DNA from: Candidatus Omnitrophota bacterium
GTDB taxonomy: Bacteria; Omnitrophota; Gorgyraeia; Gygaellales; Profunditerraquicolaceae
Length of the DNA stretch: 9,036 bases
Assembly: GCA_016931435.1 (NCBI GenBank)
Contig: JAFGET010000175.1
Span: forward strand, 1 to 9,036
Direction: 5' to 3'
In this document: positions 5,240-9,036 of the stretch, in pieces
How positions within the stretch are numbered: position 1 is the stretch's first letter
How the letters are laid out: each line of letters begins with the position of its first letter
Notes under the pieces: model-generated
Told to the model about the DNA's origin: nothing
Databases searched by the model: none
The model's input: the letters and a program-made list of their open reading frames with translations, nothing else
Position numbers and translations under genes: made by a program

Positions 5240-6019
5240 ATGAAAGTAGTCATTTTAGCCGGAGGCAGAGGCACAAGGATAACCGAGGAAACAGAAACCG
5301 TCCCTAAGCCCATGGTAGAAATAGGCGCGAAACCGATCCTTTGGCACATCATGAAGACCTATTCTTCTTACGGATTCAATGAATTCATCATCTGCCTGGG
5401 TTATAAAGGCTATATCATAAAGGAATATTTCTCGCATTACTTACTGCATATGAGCGATATTACTATTGATATGGCGAAGAATAAAACGGATATTCATTCA
5501 AGCGCCTCTGAGCCATGGAAAGTCACTTTGGTCGATACCGGCATCGAAACTATGACCGGAGGCAGGTTATTGCGGGTCAAGAAATACCTGGGGAATGAGC
5601 CTTTTATGCTTACTTACGGGGATGGGCTTTGCGATATAAATATAAAGGATTTGTTGAAATACCATAAAAAAAGCAAAAAAGCCGCTACTTTAACGACTAT
5701 ACAGACCGCGGGAAGATTCGGTATCCTGGATATCGATGAGCAGGGAAACGTAAAATCGTTCTTAGAAAAACCCCAGGGCGAAGGGTCCTGGATCAATGCC
5801 GGATTCTTTGTCCTTGAGCCCCGGGTTTTTGATTATCTTAAGGACGGCGACCGCACGGTATGGGAGAGGCAGCCTTTAGAGCGCCTGGCGCAAGACAAGC
5901 AGTTGAACGCTTACAGGTTCGGCGGTTTCTGGAAATGCATGGATACTTTGCGGGATAAGATCGAGTTGGAGGGCTTATTGTCGGAGGGAAAGGCTCCTTG
6001 GCAGGTATGGAAAAAGTAA
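5240..6019 (+). CDS. rfbF: Glucose-1-phosphate cytidylyltransferase
   Basis: The enzyme joins CTP and alpha-D-glucose 1-phosphate to give CDP-glucose and pyrophosphate, the entry step to CDP-linked deoxysugars, in the cytoplasm. The 259 residues match the usual length of about 257. The nucleotidyltransferase signature LAGGRGTRITEETETVPKPM runs from 6 to 25 (Arg13 and Lys23 are the expected phosphate-contacting residues) and is followed by VEIGAKPILWHIM. YGDG (126-129) carries the metal-binding Asp. EKPQGEGSWINAGFFV (176-191) is the sugar-phosphate site, and FWKCMDT (230-236) is the closing family motif. The Ile-Thr-Glu-Glu-Thr form of the first motif distinguishes cytidylyl- from thymidylyl-transferases such as RmlA. 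It follows the regulator by 9 nt and overlaps the dehydratase gene. Confidence 0.95.
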   Translation: MKVVILAGGRGTRITEETETVPKPMVEIGAKPILWHIMKTYSSYGFNEFIICLGYKGYIIKEYFSHYLLHMSDITIDMAKNKTDIHSSASEPWKVTLVDTGIETMTGGRLLRVKKYLGNEPFMLTYGDGLCDINIKDLLKYHKKSKKAATLTTIQTAGRFGILDIDEQGNVKSFLEKPQGEGSWINAGFFVLEPRVFDYLKDGDRTVWERQPLERLAQDKQLNAYRFGGFWKCMDTLRDKIELEGLLSEGKAPWQVWKK

Positions 6020-6996
6020 GCTTGAACAGGAAGTTTTGGGATAAACGTAAAGTCTTAGTGACCGGATATGAAGGCTTTTTGGGGTCAAACTTGACAAAAG
6101 CCCTGCTTTCCTGCGGCAGTAAAGTGTTCGGCGTAGACATAAAAACCGAAAGAAAAGATATGATTTTCAGCAGTGATGAATATTCGAAGATCGTCCGCGT
6201 TAGGGCGGACGTAGCGGATTTCAAAGTTATGCATAAGCTGATTTCGCGCCACAGGATAAATGTTATTTTTCATCTTGCCGCAGAGGCGCTGGTGGAAGGC
6301 TGTAACAAAGATCCGCGCCGGGCATTTCTTTCCAATATATGCGGCAGTTGGAATATCCTTGAGGCCGCGCGTAAAAACTCCTGCGTCAAGGCGATCGTTT
6401 TGGCTTCCAGCGATAAGGCTTACGGAAGCCACAAAAAACTGCCCTATAAAGAAAATGCCGCTCTACGGGGGGATCATCCTTATGACGCTTCCAAAAGTTG
6501 TGCCGATCTTATCGCCAATACCTATTACCATACTTACGGGTTGCCTGTTGCAGTCACGCGCTGCGGGAATATCTTCGGCCCGGGAGATTTTAATTTTTCG
6601 CGTATTCTTCCGGACGCCATAAGGTGCGCGTTTTCCGGCAAGACTCTCTACATACGCAGCGACGGTAAATTCACCCGCGATTATATCTACGTCAAGGATA
6701 TCGTCAACGGGTATCTCCTTTTAGCGGAGAAATTACTCGGGCAGAAGCTTCTTGGGGAGGCCTTTAATTTCAGTTACGAAAACCCCCTGAGCGTGACAGA
6801 ACTGTTGAGATTGCTCTATGAGGTGATAGGGGGAAAGCCTGATTATAAGATATTGAACCAGGCCAAGTACGAGATAAGGCACCAGTATCTTTCTTCGGCA
6901 AAAGCCAGAAAACTCCTGGGATGGAAGCCGCGGTATAGCCTTCGTCAGGGATTAGCTGAGACTGCCGTCTGGTATAAGGGGTATTTTTCTTTATGA
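5998..6996 (+). CDS. rfbG: CDP-glucose 4,6-dehydratase-like SDR
   Basis: This extended short-chain dehydrogenase/reductase probably converts CDP-glucose to CDP-4-keto-6-deoxy-D-glucose with tightly bound NAD. Numbering is from the TTG. The Rossmann motif GYEGFLG is at 23-29, and HLAAEALVEGCNKDPRRAF at 92-110 is typical of RfbG. The catalytic SSDKAYG is at 137-143 and YDASK at 162-166 (Tyr162, Lys166). TRCGNIFGPGDFNFSRILPD (187-206) corresponds to the RfbG 'TRAGNVIGGGDWA..RLIPD' stretch. The usual RfbG motif RPWQHVLEP is replaced by TRDYIYVKDIV, as in GDP-mannose dehydratases and UDP-sugar epimerases. Adjacency to rfbF supports CDP-glucose as substrate. The TTG at 5998 has GGAGGG nine bases upstream (5983-5988); the ATG at 6007 is an alternative that gives 329 residues. 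The gene overlaps rfbF by 22 or 13 nt and ends in an ATGA overlap with the next gene. Confidence 0.8.
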   Translation: MAGMEKVSLNRKFWDKRKVLVTGYEGFLGSNLTKALLSCGSKVFGVDIKTERKDMIFSSDEYSKIVRVRADVADFKVMHKLISRHRINVIFHLAAEALVEGCNKDPRRAFLSNICGSWNILEAARKNSCVKAIVLASSDKAYGSHKKLPYKENAALRGDHPYDASKSCADLIANTYYHTYGLPVAVTRCGNIFGPGDFNFSRILPDAIRCAFSGKTLYIRSDGKFTRDYIYVKDIVNGYLLLAEKLLGQKLLGEAFNFSYENPLSVTELLRLLYEVIGGKPDYKILNQAKYEIRHQYLSSAKARKLLGWKPRYSLRQGLAETAVWYKGYFSL

Positions 6997-7733
6997 GAAT
7001 AATATTTTTAGGCACTAACGGCTGGTATGATACTGATACGGGCAATACCGTCTGCGTTCTCGTAGAATCAAAAAAAGAATATATCATTTTGGATGCCGGT
7101 TACGGTATTTATAAGGTCGACAAATACATCAAGGCGGATAAACCGGTCTATCTTTTTTTGAGCCATTTCCACCTTGACCATATTATCGGGCTGCACGCGT
7201 TGAATAAATTTGTTTTTTCTCAGGGGATCGATATTTACGGGCCGCCGGGTTTAAAGAAATGGCTAAAGACCATCATCAATCCGCCGTATTCGCTGCCTTT
7301 CAATAAGCTGAAGATAAAGGTCAGGCTTTATGAGCTGCGGAAGGGTTCATTCTTACCGCTTAAGATGCGGTCCTTAAAACTCAAGCACCCGTCAGAATGT
7401 TACGGCTACCGTTTTAATATAGAAGATAAAATATTGAGCTACTGCACTGATACGGGAATATGCAGGAATTTATTTGAGTTAGCCCGGGGAGCGGATCTGT
7501 TCATAACGGAATGTTCTTATAAGCCCGGGCAGTCTAACAATAAATGGCCTCATCTTAATCCCGAAGAGGCCGGTTATGTAGCCAAGAAAGCAGCTGTCAA
7601 AAGCATGGCCTTGATGCATTTTGACGCTGAAAATTATCCCACTATAAAAGAAAGGCTTTTTGCCCAGGCGAAAGCCAGGAAAGTATTCCCGGGTTCTTAC
7701 GCTGCCAAAGACAATATGGTAAAAGAATTATGA
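6993..7733 (+). CDS. Metallo-beta-lactamase-fold hydrolase, RNase Z-like subgroup
   Basis: This 246-residue MBL-fold protein has a full set of expected metal ligands: HFHLDH (His58, His60, Asp62, His63), His132 (KLKHPSE), Asp153 in the CTDTG strand and His209 (LMHFDAENYP). WPHLNPEEAGYVAKKA (185-200) matches the 'GHxxPxxAA' segment of RNase Z-like proteins. The long exosite arm of true tRNase Z is not seen, so tRNA 3' processing is not the obvious role. The gene sits inside the sugar operon with ATGA overlaps at both ends, so it is made together with the CDP-sugar enzymes; a hydrolase acting on a phosphoester or nucleotide-sugar intermediate is plausible but unproven. AAGGGG at 6976-6981 may serve as ribosome binding site. 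Confidence 0.85.
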   Translation: MRIIFLGTNGWYDTDTGNTVCVLVESKKEYIILDAGYGIYKVDKYIKADKPVYLFLSHFHLDHIIGLHALNKFVFSQGIDIYGPPGLKKWLKTIINPPYSLPFNKLKIKVRLYELRKGSFLPLKMRSLKLKHPSECYGYRFNIEDKILSYCTDTGICRNLFELARGADLFITECSYKPGQSNNKWPHLNPEEAGYVAKKAAVKSMALMHFDAENYPTIKERLFAQAKARKVFPGSYAAKDNMVKEL

Positions 7734-8680
7734 GTTTAAAAAATAGGAAAGTGCTTATTACCGGGGCTACGGGATTTGTGGGGGCGAATCTTTTGCGTTA
7801 TTGCCTTAATTTAGGGGCAAAGGCGTATATTTTTACGCGCAAAAGCTCGGATAACTGGAGGATCGCTGATATTATGGGTGATGTTCGGCAATATCGCCTT
7901 GACCTTACTGATGACGTAAAATTAAAGGCAGCCATCAGGCGCATTAAGCCGGAATTCATACTGCATAGCGCCGCTTATGGAGGGCATCCCTACCAGACAG
8001 AAAGCGATAAAATATTCGCTGCCAATTTAACCGGGACTATGAATTTAGTTTCGGCGTGCGCAAGGACAGGTTTTCGCCTTTTTATTAATACGGGTTCATC
8101 TTCCGAATATGGGCTGAAAAATAAGCCGATGAGGGAAGATCAATCTCTTGAGCCGGTCACTGATTACGGCGCCGCCAAAGCCGCAGCTACTTTGTTCTGC
8201 ATAGCCTTGGCAAAGAAAGAAAAACTGCCCATAGTCACCCTGAGGCTTTTTTCTCCTTACGGATATTATGAAGACGGAAGGAGGCTCATGCCGCATATAA
8301 TAATTTCGTCCTTAAGAAAAAAACGCCCCGCCCTTTCTTCGCCGCGTAACGTGAGGGATTTTGTCTTTATCGAAGATGTACTGGATGCGTTTTTAAAGGC
8401 TATGCTCAGGCCGGCCGGTCTTGAGTTTGGCCAGATAATCAACATCGGTTCCGGAAGGCAAAAAAGCATTTCTGATGTATTGGGCGTAGTCGCCAGGTCC
8501 TGCGGCTACAAACTAAAGCCAAAGTGGGGAGCTCTAAATACCCGCCCAGAGCCTGCCTTTTGGCAGGCAGATATTTCGCAGGCAAAAGACGTTTTAAAAT
8601 GGCAACCCAGGCATGATTTGAAGCAGGGCATAGATAAGATGCTGCGCTGGTTTAGCAATAATATAAGACTTTATTCTTAA
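7730..8680 (+). CDS. NAD(P)-dependent SDR epimerase/reductase, probable CDP-sugar modifying enzyme
   Basis: This 316-residue extended SDR has the nucleotide-binding GATGFVG (12-18), SAAYGG (80-85), the catalytic SSSEYG (123-128) and YGAAK (146-150; Tyr146, Lys150), and RDFVFIEDVLDAFLKAM (209-225), where the sugar-nucleotide end of the site is closed. The C-terminal RPEPAFWQADISQAKDVLKWQP (272-293) is a common nucleotide-sugar epimerase ending. By position after rfbF and the dehydratase, it may reduce or epimerise a 4-keto CDP-sugar, as abequose/paratose synthases or YerF do; sequence alone does not tell these apart. The start overlaps the previous stop (ATGA) and only one base separates its stop from the next start. 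Confidence 0.85.
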   Translation: MSLKNRKVLITGATGFVGANLLRYCLNLGAKAYIFTRKSSDNWRIADIMGDVRQYRLDLTDDVKLKAAIRRIKPEFILHSAAYGGHPYQTESDKIFAANLTGTMNLVSACARTGFRLFINTGSSSEYGLKNKPMREDQSLEPVTDYGAAKAAATLFCIALAKKEKLPIVTLRLFSPYGYYEDGRRLMPHIIISSLRKKRPALSSPRNVRDFVFIEDVLDAFLKAMLRPAGLEFGQIINIGSGRQKSISDVLGVVARSCGYKLKPKWGALNTRPEPAFWQADISQAKDVLKWQPRHDLKQGIDKMLRWFSNNIRLYS

Positions 8681-8681
8681 A

Positions 8682-9036
8682 ATGAAATTATCCGATTACC
8701 TGTTAGATTTCCTGGTTAAAGAAAAAGTAACCCATATCTTTGAGATATGCGGAGGCGCGATAATCCACCTGCTCGATTCTGCTTACGGAAGGAAAGATAT
8801 CAAGACGGTTTCTATGCATCATGAGCAGGCTGCTGCTTTTGCGGCTGAAGGTTACGCCCGCGTAAAAGGTATCCCTGCGGTAGCCATGGCCACAAGCGGC
8901 CCCGGAGCGACAAATCTGATCACCGGTATCGCAAGCTGTTATTTTGATTCTACGCCCGCAGTCTTCATCACCGGGCAGGTAAATACCTATGAATTCAAAT
9001 TCAGCAGGCCGGTGAGACAGATAGGCTTCCAGGAGA
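8682..9036 (+). CDS. Acetolactate synthase-like ThDP-binding enzyme, N-terminal part (3' end outside window)
   Basis: 118 residues of the N-terminal pyrimidine-binding domain of a thiamine-diphosphate enzyme are present, and the gene runs off the window. HHEQAAAFAAEGYARVKG (46-63) contains Glu48, which activates the ThDP aminopyrimidine ring. TSGPGATNLITGIASCYFDS (71-90) and VFITGQV (94-100) follow the acetolactate synthase pattern, and RQIGFQE (112-118) is the next conserved block. The ATG at 8682 is one base after the previous stop and has no clear ribosome binding site, so translation is probably coupled. In a CDP-sugar operon a YerE-like role, adding a two-carbon unit from pyruvate to a keto-sugar, is more likely than branched-chain amino acid synthesis, but the specificity-determining part is outside the window. 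Confidence 0.85.
   Translation, partial: MKLSDYLLDFLVKEKVTHIFEICGGAIIHLLDSAYGRKDIKTVSMHHEQAAAFAAEGYARVKGIPAVAMATSGPGATNLITGIASCYFDSTPAVFITGQVNTYEFKFSRPVRQIGFQE

Overview
The window looks like part of a surface-polysaccharide (O-antigen, capsule or exopolysaccharide) locus from an uncultivated, probably Gram-negative bacterium. All genes lie on the + strand and are tightly packed, with stop and start codons often overlapping. An EPS-associated MarR-type regulator, a B12-binding radical SAM protein of the CWWGKCTFC type, short heptanucleotide repeats inside genes and moderate GC content together are reminiscent of Candidatus Omnitrophota. That placement is an impression only; no rRNA or other marker gene is present to confirm it.

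Left block (1-4715). The window opens inside the C-terminal end of a polytopic membrane protein that resembles an oligosaccharide flippase. Two family 2 glycosyltransferase genes follow: a soluble DPM1-like enzyme and a longer one with C-terminal membrane helices. They overlap by an unusual 65 nt. A B12-binding radical SAM gene is coupled to the second by an ATGA overlap. After a 71-nt spacer comes an unrecognised 334-residue protein made of repeated Gly-x-Trp beta-type units. Two coding regions of this block carry non-coding-looking repeats in frame: a double hairpin in the second glycosyltransferase, and two different 7-bp tandem repeats in the radical SAM gene.

Control region (4716-4837). 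This is the main non-coding interval with clear signals. It holds two TTGACT boxes, a candidate -10 box and a palindrome with 9-bp arms that ends at the start codon of the regulator gene. The likely meaning is a promoter repressed by its own first gene product, with an extremely short or absent 5' leader.

Right block (4838-9036). The regulator is followed by glucose-1-phosphate cytidylyltransferase (rfbF), a CDP-glucose 4,6-dehydratase-like SDR (rfbG-like), an RNase Z-like metallo-beta-lactamase-fold protein, a second SDR epimerase/reductase, and the start of an acetolactate-synthase-like ThDP enzyme cut by the window end. RfbF and RfbG would make CDP-4-keto-6-deoxy-D-glucose. The SDR and the ThDP enzyme could then reduce it or attach a two-carbon branch, by analogy with the YerE/YerF steps of CDP-yersiniose synthesis. 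The final sugar cannot be read from this window. The glycosyltransferases and flippase on the left would use and export the products.
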